In this document: one piece after another, positions 51,979 through 61,048 of the stretch | How the letters are laid out: every line of letters starts with the position of its first letter | Numbering within the stretch: position 1 is the first letter of the stretch | Source of the DNA: Nitrospira sp. | Lineage (GTDB): Bacteria > Nitrospirota > Nitrospiria > Nitrospirales > Nitrospiraceae | Assembly: GCA_030123565.1 (NCBI GenBank) | Contig: CP126122.1 | Span: 1,375,001 to 1,439,000, forward strand | Length of the DNA: 64,000 nucleotides | Direction: 5' to 3' | The notes under the pieces: generated by a model | Told to the model about the DNA's origin: nothing | The model's input: the letters and a program-made list of their open reading frames with translations, nothing else | The model's database searches: none | Made by a program: the position numbers and the translations under genes

Positions 51979-52422
51979 ATGACCATGCCGGATCTCCCCG
52001 CCGGTGGAAGCAAGACCGTGGCTCAGATCGACGCCACGAATGCGCTGAAGTTTTACGCTGAGCAGAACGGCTTGTCGGTCGCGGCCGCATTATTGTCGAC
52101 CCACACGGTCGGCGCGCCGGTGGTGGATGCGGACGGCGCATACCTGGGGTTCATCAACGAATGGGATGTCATGAAAGCGCTTGATCTGGGACGGGATCTT
52201 TGGAGATTGCAGGCGCAGGATATCATGCGGAAGGATCGGTTGGTGATTACGCCTCTGACGACCATTGCTGAGGCGGCGAAGATCATGGAGCAGCATCAGG
52301 TCTTGAACCTGCCGGTCGAGCGTGACGGCGCAGTGGCGTATTCCGTTTCTCAGCACGATCTCCTGCGGGCGCGAATCGGCGGGCATTGGGAGATCTTGTC
52401 CAGAGACGTGGATTTCGATTGA
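51979..52422 (+). CDS. CBS-domain pair protein
   Basis: A 147-residue protein made of two CBS domains (about 12-75 and 80-140), which pair to bind adenosine nucleotides such as AMP, ATP or S-adenosylmethionine. VGAPVVDADGAYLGFINEWD and QDIMRKDRLVITPLTTIAEA with LNLPVERDG are typical. No attached enzyme or channel. ATG at 51979 follows GAGGATCGC. It could report energy state near the metabolic genes, which is only an inference from location. Confidence 0.85.
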   Translation: MTMPDLPAGGSKTVAQIDATNALKFYAEQNGLSVAAALLSTHTVGAPVVDADGAYLGFINEWDVMKALDLGRDLWRLQAQDIMRKDRLVITPLTTIAEAAKIMEQHQVLNLPVERDGAVAYSVSQHDLLRARIGGHWEILSRDVDFD

Positions 52423-52511
52423 CTGGGCGGCCACCTTCGAAGGGCAGCCGTGTCAGCAATGAAAAGGCGGCTGGAGCAGAGGTGACTCGTAACGAGAAAG
52501 TGAGGTGCGAC

Positions 52512-52733
52512 ATGTCGCAGAAGCAAACCAAAAGAAAATCAGCGGCCTCTCGTCCTCCAGTCAAACAGAGAGAGGACCCACTGGCATACGAAATGTGGCT
52601 GACTAGGGAAATTGAACATGGACCGGTGGAAGAGCGGGGCGCTGCAGAAGGGCTCTTACTGAAAGAGCTTCAACGGCGAGAACCCCGGAATCGGTTGGGA
52701 AGCAAGACACTGAAGAAGAACGTGTCGAAATAA
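52512..52733 (+). CDS. Small basic hypothetical protein
   Basis: A 73-residue, strongly charged protein (Lys/Arg-rich ends, acidic centre EIEHGPVEERGAAEGL). No signal or membrane helix, no family recognised. ATG at 52512 has GAGGTG upstream. It lies between the CBS gene and transketolase on the same strand. Confidence 0.55.
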   Translation: MSQKQTKRKSAASRPPVKQREDPLAYEMWLTREIEHGPVEERGAAEGLLLKELQRREPRNRLGSKTLKKNVSK

Positions 52734-52813
52734 CCTCTCCTTTACCGGCGGCCTAGCCCCCACCGTTTCGTAGAGGCGGTGCGACCACTAAGAGCTGGCC
52801 AGGGAAATGTCCG

Positions 52814-54913
52814 ATGAACACCACAGGCGCAACTGGTCTGAGCCCGGGGCAATTGAGCCAGTTGGCGGTCAACACGATCCGATTTCTATCAGTGGATGCG
52901 GTGCAGAAGGCTGATAGCGGCCATCCAGGGCTGCCGCTGGGGGCCGCCCCCATGGCCTATGTACTGTGGACCAGATTTCTTCAACATAACCCGACCAATC
53001 CGTACTGGTTCAATCGAGACCGATTCGTCTTGTCGGCCGACCACGGGTCTATGCTGCTGTACAGCTTGCTGTATCTCACGGGCTATGATTTGTCGCTCGA
53101 ACAGATTAAGCAGTTTCGTCAATGGGGCAGTCTCACGCCCGGGCACCCTGAGCGCAGCCTGACGCCAGGCGTAGAAACCACCACCGGTCCGCTCGGCCAA
53201 GGGTTTGCCAACGGAGTCGGAATGGCGATCGCGGAAGGCCACCTCGCCGCCCGCTACAACCGCCCGGAGCACCCCATCGTCGATCACTACACCTACATCC
53301 TGGCCAGCGACGGCGACCTGATGGAAGGGGTGGCGGCGGAAGCCGCCTCGCTGGCGGGTCATTTGAAACTTGGCAAACTGATCTGCCTCTACGATGACAA
53401 CCACGTCACACTCTCCGCCACGACCGACATCACGTTTACGGAAGATCGTGCCCGGCGTTTCGCGGCATACGGCTGGCATACACAGTCGGTTGAAAATGGA
53501 AACGATCTTGCCGCGATCGACTACGCCCTGCGGGCTGCGCAAGCAGAGAGCGAGCGTCCCTCTCTCATTCTCGTGCGCACGCATATCGGGTACGGATCAC
53601 CTCACAAACAGGACACGTTTAAAGCGCACGGTTCTCCGCTCGGTGAAGACGAAGTGAAGGCGACGAAACAGGCGCTGGGCTGGCCGGTCCATCCACCGTT
53701 CTACGTTCCAGATGAGGCACTGGCGCATTTCCGTCTGGCCGTTGAACAGGGCGCACGAGCCGAAGCGGAATGGGCTATGAAATTTTCGGAGTACTCGAAG
53801 GTCTTCCCCGACCTGGCCGATGAATTTCAGCAGAGGATGGCCGGCGACTTGCCTCAAGGCTGGGATACCGCCATCCCGACCTTCCAGCCGGATCCGAAAG
53901 GCATCGCGACCCGCACTGCTTCAGGCAACGTGTTGAAGGCACTCGCTCAGAACCTTCCCTCGTTGATCGGTGGGTCCGCAGATCTAGACCCGTCCACCCG
54001 CACGGCGCTCACGGCAATGGGGGATTTCGAGAACACGATCGCCGAGGCCGGGAACCTGCAAGGATCGACGGGGGGCGGCTGGAGTTATGCGGGACGCAAC
54101 CTGCACTTCGGTGTGCGCGAGCATGCGATGGGATCCATCGCGAATGGATTGGCGGTGCACGGCGGGATCATTCCCTTCACCGCGACGTTTCTTATTTTCT
54201 CGGACTACATGCGCCCGCCGATTCGGCTGGCGGCGCTCATGGAACAGCGGGTGGTCTTCGTGTTCACCCACGATAGCATCGCGCTTGGCGAAGATGGGTC
54301 CACGCATCAACCGGTCGAGCAATTGGCATCCCTGCGCGCAATCCCCAACTTGATCGTCATCCGCCCCTGCGATGCGAACGAGACCGCCGTCGCTTGGCGT
54401 GTCGCCATCGAAAGCCGCGATCGTCCGGTCTCACTGATTTTGACGCGTCAGTCCGTTCCCACACTTGATCGGGTTCAATTTACGACGGCGGAAGGCTTGC
54501 GGCGCGGCGCCTATATTTTGGCCGATCCTCCCCATGGCACACCGGATCTCATCCTGATCGGCACCGGTTCGGAAGTCAGTGTGATCGTCGACGCGCGCAA
54601 CAAACTGGCCGAGAGCGGGATCCACGTTCGGATCGTCTCCATGCCGAGCTGGGAGTTGTTCGATGCCCAGCCGCAACATTATCGAGACTCCGTTCTGCCG
54701 CCCTCAGTTTGCGCGCGGCTTGCGGTGGAGGCCGGCGTGACCCAGGGCTGGTGCAAGTATGTGGGCGAGGAGGGTGGTGTGATCGGAGTGGATCGTTTCG
54801 GCGCATCGGCTCCTGGAGAAATACTCATGCGCGAGTACGGTTTCACCGTGGAGCATGTGTGCACACGTGCCATGGAGTTAATGAAGAGGACACGGTTTGG
54901 TGTTCAGAGATGA
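52814..54913 (+). CDS. tkt: Transketolase
   Basis: Transketolase moves two-carbon units between sugar phosphates in the pentose-phosphate pathway. The 699-residue protein has the opening [20 protein letters not shown], the thiamine motif [19 protein letters not shown] then [26 protein letters not shown] in the Pyr domain, and a C-terminal domain with [13 protein letters not shown]. Catalytic His residues are in place. ATG at 52814 follows AGGGAAATG. With transaldolase (57087) it forms the non-oxidative pentose-phosphate module. Confidence 0.96.
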   Translation: MNTTGATGLSPGQLSQLAVNTIRFLSVDAVQKADSGHPGLPLGAAPMAYVLWTRFLQHNPTNPYWFNRDRFVLSADHGSMLLYSLLYLTGYDLSLEQIKQFRQWGSLTPGHPERSLTPGVETTTGPLGQGFANGVGMAIAEGHLAARYNRPEHPIVDHYTYILASDGDLMEGVAAEAASLAGHLKLGKLICLYDDNHVTLSATTDITFTEDRARRFAAYGWHTQSVENGNDLAAIDYALRAAQAESERPSLILVRTHIGYGSPHKQDTFKAHGSPLGEDEVKATKQALGWPVHPPFYVPDEALAHFRLAVEQGARAEAEWAMKFSEYSKVFPDLADEFQQRMAGDLPQGWDTAIPTFQPDPKGIATRTASGNVLKALAQNLPSLIGGSADLDPSTRTALTAMGDFENTIAEAGNLQGSTGGGWSYAGRNLHFGVREHAMGSIANGLAVHGGIIPFTATFLIFSDYMRPPIRLAALMEQRVVFVFTHDSIALGEDGSTHQPVEQLASLRAIPNLIVIRPCDANETAVAWRVAIESRDRPVSLILTRQSVPTLDRVQFTTAEGLRRGAYILADPPHGTPDLILIGTGSEVSVIVDARNKLAESGIHVRIVSMPSWELFDAQPQHYRDSVLPPSVCARLAVEAGVTQGWCKYVGEEGGVIGVDRFGASAPGEILMREYGFTVEHVCTRAMELMKRTRFGVQR

Positions 54914-55029
54914 CCGTACAGCAAGCCGTGAGGCTGATCCCACATGATGCCGGGTGGGATTGTCGCAGATAATGGGAGCATTGTCTTGAAGAAACCATCG
55001 ATAGAGGCGTTGCGCGAGTCCTGACACCG

Positions 55030-55275
55030 ATGAAACCTGAATTCAAAGTGGGGGATCATGTGGAGTGGAACTCGGAAGCGGGCAAGGTCCGCGGAACGAT
55101 CAAAAAAAAGGTCGTTTCTCCCGTCAGGTTTAAAACATACACCGTCCGCGCCTCGAAGGAGGAGCCGCAATACTTGATCAAGAGCGACAAGACCGACCAC
55201 TTGGCCATGCATAAAGGTTCGGCGCTCACCAAGATCGGCACAAGCAGACGCGGATCTAAGAAACGTCTGAAGTAG
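55030..55275 (+). CDS. DUF2945 Tudor-like small protein
   Basis: An 81-residue protein matching the DUF2945 / hypervirulence-associated Tudor domain: FKVGDHVEWNSEAGKVRGTI, then EPQYLIKSDKTDHLAMHKGS, ending in a basic tail (RRGSKKRLK). The role is unknown; small SH3-like domains of this type may bind nucleic acid or protein. It lies between tkt and the aldolase remnant. Confidence 0.85.
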   Translation: MKPEFKVGDHVEWNSEAGKVRGTIKKKVVSPVRFKTYTVRASKEEPQYLIKSDKTDHLAMHKGSALTKIGTSRRGSKKRLK

Positions 55276-55287
55276 AAGAAGCGGAAC

Positions 55288-55473
55288 ATGACCGATCGAG
55301 TTCGTAAACTTCTCAGCTGCTGCCAAGGAGAAAATCCCGGTCTGCCGGCCAATCCGGCCCAACTGCACAATCGCAGACGGTCTATCGGGCGTCGAACGCA
55401 TGTACAAGATCTGCAGAGAGAGGTTTTGGTGGAGAGAACCATCGGTGTTGTATCACGGACGACCTGCCGATGA
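55288..55473 (+). pseudogene. N-terminal remnant of a class I fructose-bisphosphate aldolase (FbaB type)
   Basis: A 61-codon frame whose first 28 residues (MTDRVRKLLSCCQGENPG, then L-P-A-N-P-A-Q-L-H-N) closely follow the start of FbaB-type class I aldolases as I remember it (LLSWYxxENPGTxxNLARLLN). After that the similarity is lost and the frame ends; the catalytic barrel of about 300 residues is absent. It sits among tkt, tal and glgP, where an aldolase would belong. Best read as a decayed gene. Confidence 0.5.
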
Positions 55474-55512
55474 GTCTCGTGGTCCCTCATCCGATTCGAC
55501 AAGGAGGGCAGG

Positions 55513-56994
55513 ATGGATCAGGAGACGTTGGGATTTCCTCTTTGGCTTCGCATCAACCATGTCATCAATCTGTTTTGCATTTTTCTGTTGATGCGGAGCG
55601 GTGTGCAGATTCTTGCGGACCATCCGAAGCTCTATTGGAACGATGACACCACGCCGGGGAGCGAATGGATCAAATTCGGAAAGAAAGTCATGCCGAAGGA
55701 TCGCCTCTGGACCTCAATGGACGAGGCCGAACACGTCAACTCCGTCGTTGCCCTCCCTGGAGGACATCACAACCTCGGAGCGGCCAGGAACTGGCATTTC
55801 TTGATCGTTCCATTATGGATCATGAACGGCCTCAGTTATGTGACCATGCTCGGTGCGACCGGCGAATGGCGACGACTCATTCCCGTCAGCTGGACGATTG
55901 TCCCTCAAGCCTGGGAGAGTGTCGTGACCTATGCCAGTTTTCAGATCCCGCCGGACAGCGCGTTTCACCCCTATGATCCGCTGCAACAGCTCACTTATGC
56001 GGCGGTGGTTTTTCTCGTCGCCCCGTTGATGATCCTGACCGGGGTGTGCATGTCTCCGGCGTTCATCGCGCGTTTCCCCTGGTATCCGAAACTCTTCGGC
56101 GGGCGGCAAGCCGCGCGCAGCCTCCATTTTATCGGATTGATGACTTTAGTGGTCTACACGTTGGTGCACCTCACGCTGGTCGTGGTGGTGCACTTCCCAG
56201 AAGACATCGGCGACATGGTGCTGGGTTCAACCAACCAGAATGTGGCGCTCGCGCTCTGGATCGCCTCGATCGTGTTGATCGGGGTCGTGCTCTTTCATAT
56301 CTGGGCCACGGTCTATACGCTGCGCCATCAACGACGATTTCAGGTTCACGCCACTGCGTTCGTCGAACCGCTCATGCGGTTCCTGTTCGGAGGCCTGCGG
56401 TCCCGCCAGCAATACGGCAAAGATCAGATTTCGCCATACTTTCATGTGAATGGGTACCCGCCGGAATCGGAGACCTATACGAAGCAGGCTGAAGCCCAGT
56501 TTACGGAATGGCGAATGACCATCGGCGGGCTGGTGGAACGGCCGCTGGTGTTGTCTCTGGCGGACCTTCGTGCGCTCCCCAAGCAGGAGCAAATCACGAA
56601 GCACAATTGTATTCAGGGATGGTCGGCCGTGGCGGAATGGGGAGGGGTCAGGATGAGCACTATCCTGGACATGTGCAGGCCCCTGCCGCAGGTGCGGTAT
56701 GTGGTCTTCCATGCGTTTCCGCAGGCGGAATATGCGCCGCTCACCTATTACGAAATCGTGACGTTGGATGAAGTCCGCGACCCGCACACTATTCTGGCCT
56801 ATGAAATGAATTGGAAACCGCTGCCGATTCCGCATGGAGCCCCCTGCCGCCTGCGCATCGAAATAAAGACGGGATACAAGATGGTGAAATATCTTCGTGC
56901 CATCGAGCTGGTGGACACATTTGCCGGTATCGGGGAAGGACGTGGAGGCTACAGGGAAGACCATCAGTACTATGACAAGGTGGCGGCGATCTGA
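55513..56994 (+). CDS. Cytochrome b561-like / sulfite-oxidase-fold (molybdopterin) fusion protein
   Basis: A 493-residue fusion. The N-terminal half has about five membrane helices with candidate haem-ligating His (WLRINHVINLF, ARNWHFLIVPL, SLHFIGLM, YTLVHLTLVVVVHF), like cytochrome b561 or YedZ/MsrQ subunits. The C-terminal 180 residues are a sulfite-oxidase/MsrP-type molybdopterin domain with the molybdenum-binding Cys366 in KHNCIQGWSAVAEW and YYEIVTLDE. So the catalytic subunit and its quinone-linked membrane partner are in one chain. No Tat signal precedes the Moco domain, whose side of the membrane is set by helix number. ATG at 55513 follows AAGGAGGGC. Substrate unknown. Confidence 0.85.
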   Translation: MDQETLGFPLWLRINHVINLFCIFLLMRSGVQILADHPKLYWNDDTTPGSEWIKFGKKVMPKDRLWTSMDEAEHVNSVVALPGGHHNLGAARNWHFLIVPLWIMNGLSYVTMLGATGEWRRLIPVSWTIVPQAWESVVTYASFQIPPDSAFHPYDPLQQLTYAAVVFLVAPLMILTGVCMSPAFIARFPWYPKLFGGRQAARSLHFIGLMTLVVYTLVHLTLVVVVHFPEDIGDMVLGSTNQNVALALWIASIVLIGVVLFHIWATVYTLRHQRRFQVHATAFVEPLMRFLFGGLRSRQQYGKDQISPYFHVNGYPPESETYTKQAEAQFTEWRMTIGGLVERPLVLSLADLRALPKQEQITKHNCIQGWSAVAEWGGVRMSTILDMCRPLPQVRYVVFHAFPQAEYAPLTYYEIVTLDEVRDPHTILAYEMNWKPLPIPHGAPCRLRIEIKTGYKMVKYLRAIELVDTFAGIGEGRGGYREDHQYYDKVAAI

Positions 56995-57086
56995 TGCCCT
57001 GTCTCGCGTTGGTGTGAGGCCGGACCAGACCCGCTGATCGAATATATGGTGAACGTCACAACAGAAGACACGAAGGAGAGACGAGA

Positions 57087-58208
57087 ATGAAGGCCAATCC
57101 CTTGAAGACATTGGAGACATTCGGTCAATCAGTCTGGTTGGACTACATCCGACGCGATTTGATCACCGGCGGGCAGCTGCGGCGGCTGATTGAGGAAGAC
57201 GGCCTGCGGGGAATGACCTCGAATCCTGCTATTTTCGAGAAGGCGATCGTGGGGAGCCATGAGTATGACGAGGACATTCGCGCCATGGCCCGTCAGGGGC
57301 GAAAGGTGGACGCCATCTATGAAGCGCTCAGCCAGCGAGATGTGCAGGGCGCCGCAGATGTGTTCCGACCGGTATACGACGAGACCGACGGGAAGGACGG
57401 CTATGTCAGCTTGGAGGTAAGTCCCCATCTGGCGCATGACACCAAAGGCACGGTGGAAGAGGCGCGCCGACTGTGGAAGGCGCTGGCCCGGCCCAACGTC
57501 TTCATCAAGGTTCCTGCCACGAGCGAGGGGCTGCCTGCCATCCAAGAACTCATCAGCGAAGGCATCAACGTCAACGTGACATTGCTGTTTGGGTTGCCGC
57601 GGTATCGCCAGGTGGCGGAGGCGTACCTCGCCGGTCTCGCCGCGCGGGCCGCGCGCGGGAAGCCCCTGAAGCCGGTGGCCTCGGTGGCCAGTTTCTTTGT
57701 CAGCCGTATCGACAGCTTGGTGGATCCCGTGCTGGATCACATCATCCAACAAGGCGGTGGGCAGGCGGCGCTTGCGAAGGCCCTGCGCGGGCAGGTCGCC
57801 GTCGCTAATGCGAAGGCGGCGTACCAACTCTACAAGGAGATCTTCGGCAGCGGTCGGTTTAAAACATTGGTCGATCAGGGGGCTCGTGTCCAGCGTCTGC
57901 TCTGGGCCAGCACCAGTACGAAGAGCCAGGGTGAGAGCGATGTAAAATACGTGGAGGCCCTCATCGGCCCGGACACGGTCAATACAGTGCCCCTTCAGAC
58001 GCTTGAGGCCTATCGCGACCACGGCGATCCGAAGGCTCGCCTCGAACAACATGTCCAGGAAGCCCGCCTTCTATTGGAGCGGTTGCCCGAAGTCGGCATC
58101 AACCTCGACCAGGTGACACAGCAACTAGAGGACGACGGTGTTGAGAAGTTCAACAAGCTCTTCGACAAACTGTTGCAGACCTTGGCAAGCACGTCGTCTC
58201 ACAGGTGA
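57087..58208 (+). CDS. tal: Transaldolase
   Basis: Transaldolase transfers a dihydroxyacetone unit between sugar phosphates. The 373-residue length and motifs match the longer transaldolase subclass: GQSVWLDYIRRDLI, GMTSNPAIFEKAI, RPNVFIKVPATSEGLPAI with the Schiff-base Lys in FIKVPAT, INVNVTLLFG, and LWASTSTK. ATG at 57087 follows AAGGAGAGACG. It pairs with transketolase 2 kb upstream and precedes the alpha-glucan phosphorylase. Confidence 0.95.
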   Translation: MKANPLKTLETFGQSVWLDYIRRDLITGGQLRRLIEEDGLRGMTSNPAIFEKAIVGSHEYDEDIRAMARQGRKVDAIYEALSQRDVQGAADVFRPVYDETDGKDGYVSLEVSPHLAHDTKGTVEEARRLWKALARPNVFIKVPATSEGLPAIQELISEGINVNVTLLFGLPRYRQVAEAYLAGLAARAARGKPLKPVASVASFFVSRIDSLVDPVLDHIIQQGGGQAALAKALRGQVAVANAKAAYQLYKEIFGSGRFKTLVDQGARVQRLLWASTSTKSQGESDVKYVEALIGPDTVNTVPLQTLEAYRDHGDPKARLEQHVQEARLLLERLPEVGINLDQVTQQLEDDGVEKFNKLFDKLLQTLASTSSHR

Positions 58209-58214
58209 GGAGCT

Positions 58215-58455
58215 GTGAACATACGTCACCGCGAAGTGAGTCGGACACCCTACGAGGGGCTGAGCAGCTTCAACACCACGGATCAAAAGGCACTACGGGC
58301 GAAACTCTCACCGCAACAGGTTCCGCGTACCGAGCAGGGACGAGCCGATCGATAAGATTTATGCGGAGAGCTTTTGTGGCACGGACCATCTATGCCACGT
58401 TCTGAAAGAAGCAGAAGCGATGGTCAACGTGGCGATGGAGGGATCGCACAACTGA
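58215..58455 (+). other. Possible frameshifted small ORF between tal and glgP
   Basis: GTG at 58215 follows GAGGAG and opens a 46-codon frame ending at TAA 58353-58355. The +1 frame from about 58339 continues DEPIDKIYAESF and ends LKEAEAMVNVAMEGSHN at TGA 58453-58455. Joined by one frameshift they would give a protein of about 80 residues of unknown family. It may also be non-coding. Confidence 0.3.
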
Positions 58456-58465
58456 AGGAGAAATC

Positions 58466-61012
58466 GTGAGTATAGACAGGGCTGACGACAACCCCCTCTC
58501 CAGGCATGCACAGAGGGAGGTCGAAGGATTCGAGTGCCTGGCTGAGTTGGCCTTGGATCTGCGTTCGTGCTGGAACCATGGCGCCGATGACGTATGGCGG
58601 CAGCTGGATCCCATGTTGTGGGAATGTACACACAACCCCTGGGTCGTCCTGCAAGCGGTGTCCCGAGACCGGTTGCGGCGGATGTCGGCCGATCCCGCCT
58701 TCCGCAAGCAGGTCGAGACGCTCGTGCAAGCGAGGCGACACGCGGCGAACGCTTCTGCGTGGTTTCAGGCCGCCCACCCACAATCGCCTCTGACCTGCGT
58801 GGCCTATTTCAGCATGGAATTCATGTTGAGCGAAGCGTTACCCATTTATTCTGGCGGACTGGGCAATGTGGCTGGTGATCAGCTCAAAGCCGCCAGCGAT
58901 CTGGGCGTGCCCGTGGTCGGCGTGGGGCTGCTCTACCAGCAAGGCTATTTTCGGCAGATGATCGATAAGGACGGCGCGCAACAGGCGCTCTTTCCTTACA
59001 ACGATCCCGGGCAATTGCCGATCTCGCCGTTGCGCCAGGCGAACGGCGAGTGGTTGCGATTGGAGATCGCGCTGCCCGGTTACTCGATTTGGCTGCGCGC
59101 CTGGGAGGTCCAGGTCGGTCGAGTACGGCTGTATCTGCTGGACAGCAATGATGCGGCGAATTTCCCGGCTCACCGAGGCATTACCAGCGAGCTGTACGGA
59201 GGCGGGCCGGAGTTGCGGCTGAAACAAGAATTGCTGCTCGGCCTCGGGGGCTGGCGGCTGCTGGAGGCACTGAATCTCCGACCGGAAGTCTGCCATCTGA
59301 ATGAGGGTCATGCCGCCTTTGCCATATTGGAACGCGCCCGCAGTTTCATGGAGGCCTCCGGGCACCCCTTCGACGTCGCATTGGCCGCCACGCGAGCAGG
59401 GAACCTCTTCACCACGCATACGGCGGTGGCCGCCGGTTTTGATCGGTTCGCTCCGGCGCTCATCGAGCAATACCTCGGTCGGTATGCCAAGAACCAGCTC
59501 GCCATTCCCCTGCGCGACTTGCTGGCACTGGGCCGCCAGAATCCGAACGACGCGTCGGAACCATTCAACATGGCCTATTTGGCGATCCGAGGGAGCGGGG
59601 CGGTCAATGGTGTGAGTCGTGTGCATGGACAGGTGAGCCGCCGTCTCTTTCGCGCTCTTTTTCGCCGCTGGCCGGAAGCCGCCGTGCCTGTCCGGCATGT
59701 GACCAACGGAGTCCATATGCCGAGCTGGGACTCTGCAGCAGCCGACGCACTGTGGACGGAATTCTGCGGAAAGAACCGCTGGCTGGGCACGATGGAATGT
59801 CTGGAGGCGGCGATTCGCGGAATCCCGGAGGCTCGACTGTGGCAATTCCGCAATGCCGCCCGCAATGCCCTCATCAGCTATGCCCGCGAACGATTGTCTC
59901 GCCAATTGGCGGCCTCCGGGGCGTCGCCTGCGGACTTGGAGAGGGTTAGGCAGATGTTTGATCCCGACGCGTTGACGCTGGGTTTTGCTCGTCGCTTCGC
60001 CACCTATAAGCGTCCCAATCTGTTGCTGCACCAGCCGGAGCGGCTCCATCGTTTGTTGACAGATTCCCAGCGCCCGGTACAGCTCATCATGGCTGGCAAG
60101 GCCCACCCCGCAGACCAGGCCGGGCAGGCCTTGATTCAAGAATGGATCCAGTTTATCCGGCGGCCCGAGACGCGTCCCCATGTGATCTACCTCAGTGACT
60201 ACGACATGGTGCTGGCCGAACAGCTGGTGCAGGGGGTGGATGTCTGGATCAACACGCCACGGCGACCGTGGGAGGCCAGCGGCACAAGCGGCATGAAAGT
60301 GTTGGTCAATGGCGGTCTCAATCTGTCGGAGTTGGATGGGTGGTGGGCCGAAGCCTATCACCCCGATGTGGGGTGGGCATTAGGCGATGGCCGGGACCAT
60401 GGGGACGATCTCGCATGGGACGCGATCGAAGCCGATGCCCTCTACGACCTGCTCGAACGCGAGGTGATCCCGGAATTTTATCGCCGCGACGAGCACGGCG
60501 TTCCCACCGGTTGGGTCAACCGAATACGGGAGAGCATGGCACGGTTGACACCCAGGTTTTCGACGAACCGTGTCGTGCGGGAATATACCGAGCAACATTA
60601 CCTTCCGGCTGCAGCCGCCTACCGTGAGCGCACGGCCGAGAAGGGGGGCGTGGGCAAGCGCCTTGCCGAGTGGAAGCAGATCTTGAACGAGAAATGGCTC
60701 GGGCTGCGCTTCGGCGACGTGAAGGTACAGACCACTGTCGCACAGCATATCTTTGAGGCAGAAGTGTATTTCAATAACCTCGATCCGGACGCCGTGCGGG
60801 TTGAGTTGTATGCCGATGGGATCAACGGCAGCAGTCCGATCCGGGAGGAGATGACGCGTGTTCGCCGACTGGCCAGCGAATCAGGGGGGGCGATCTATCG
60901 CGCATCGGTCTCGGCAGCCCGTTTCGCAACGGACTATACGGTGCGCGTCATCCCGCACCACGCCGGCGTGGCCGTGCCCCTGGAAGTCGATCTCATTCTC
61001 TGGCAGCGGTGA
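58466..61012 (+). CDS. glgP: Alpha-glucan (glycogen) phosphorylase, GT35
   Basis: Releases glucose-1-phosphate from glycogen or maltodextrin, which Pgm converts to glucose-6-phosphate. The 848-residue protein is of the Thermotoga/Mycobacterium-like type with an N-terminal DUF3417-like region (LAELALDLRSCWNHG, about 27-41). Catalytic core: YFSMEFMLSEALPIYSGGLG, NEGHAAF, FARRFATYKRPNLLL, and the pyridoxal-phosphate Lys611 in EASGTSGMKVLVNGG. GTG at 58466 follows GAAGGAGAAATC. It is 258 bp after tal. Confidence 0.95.
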   Translation: MSIDRADDNPLSRHAQREVEGFECLAELALDLRSCWNHGADDVWRQLDPMLWECTHNPWVVLQAVSRDRLRRMSADPAFRKQVETLVQARRHAANASAWFQAAHPQSPLTCVAYFSMEFMLSEALPIYSGGLGNVAGDQLKAASDLGVPVVGVGLLYQQGYFRQMIDKDGAQQALFPYNDPGQLPISPLRQANGEWLRLEIALPGYSIWLRAWEVQVGRVRLYLLDSNDAANFPAHRGITSELYGGGPELRLKQELLLGLGGWRLLEALNLRPEVCHLNEGHAAFAILERARSFMEASGHPFDVALAATRAGNLFTTHTAVAAGFDRFAPALIEQYLGRYAKNQLAIPLRDLLALGRQNPNDASEPFNMAYLAIRGSGAVNGVSRVHGQVSRRLFRALFRRWPEAAVPVRHVTNGVHMPSWDSAAADALWTEFCGKNRWLGTMECLEAAIRGIPEARLWQFRNAARNALISYARERLSRQLAASGASPADLERVRQMFDPDALTLGFARRFATYKRPNLLLHQPERLHRLLTDSQRPVQLIMAGKAHPADQAGQALIQEWIQFIRRPETRPHVIYLSDYDMVLAEQLVQGVDVWINTPRRPWEASGTSGMKVLVNGGLNLSELDGWWAEAYHPDVGWALGDGRDHGDDLAWDAIEADALYDLLEREVIPEFYRRDEHGVPTGWVNRIRESMARLTPRFSTNRVVREYTEQHYLPAAAAYRERTAEKGGVGKRLAEWKQILNEKWLGLRFGDVKVQTTVAQHIFEAEVYFNNLDPDAVRVELYADGINGSSPIREEMTRVRRLASESGGAIYRASVSAARFATDYTVRVIPHHAGVAVPLEVDLILWQR

Positions 61013-61048
61013 GTATGGCCACGACGACGCCCTTAGCGTGATGCCCGT

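Noticed and set aside
58838..60361. A 507-codon minus-strand open frame
   Set aside because: It is antisense to the alpha-glucan phosphorylase, whose catalytic motifs are unambiguous.
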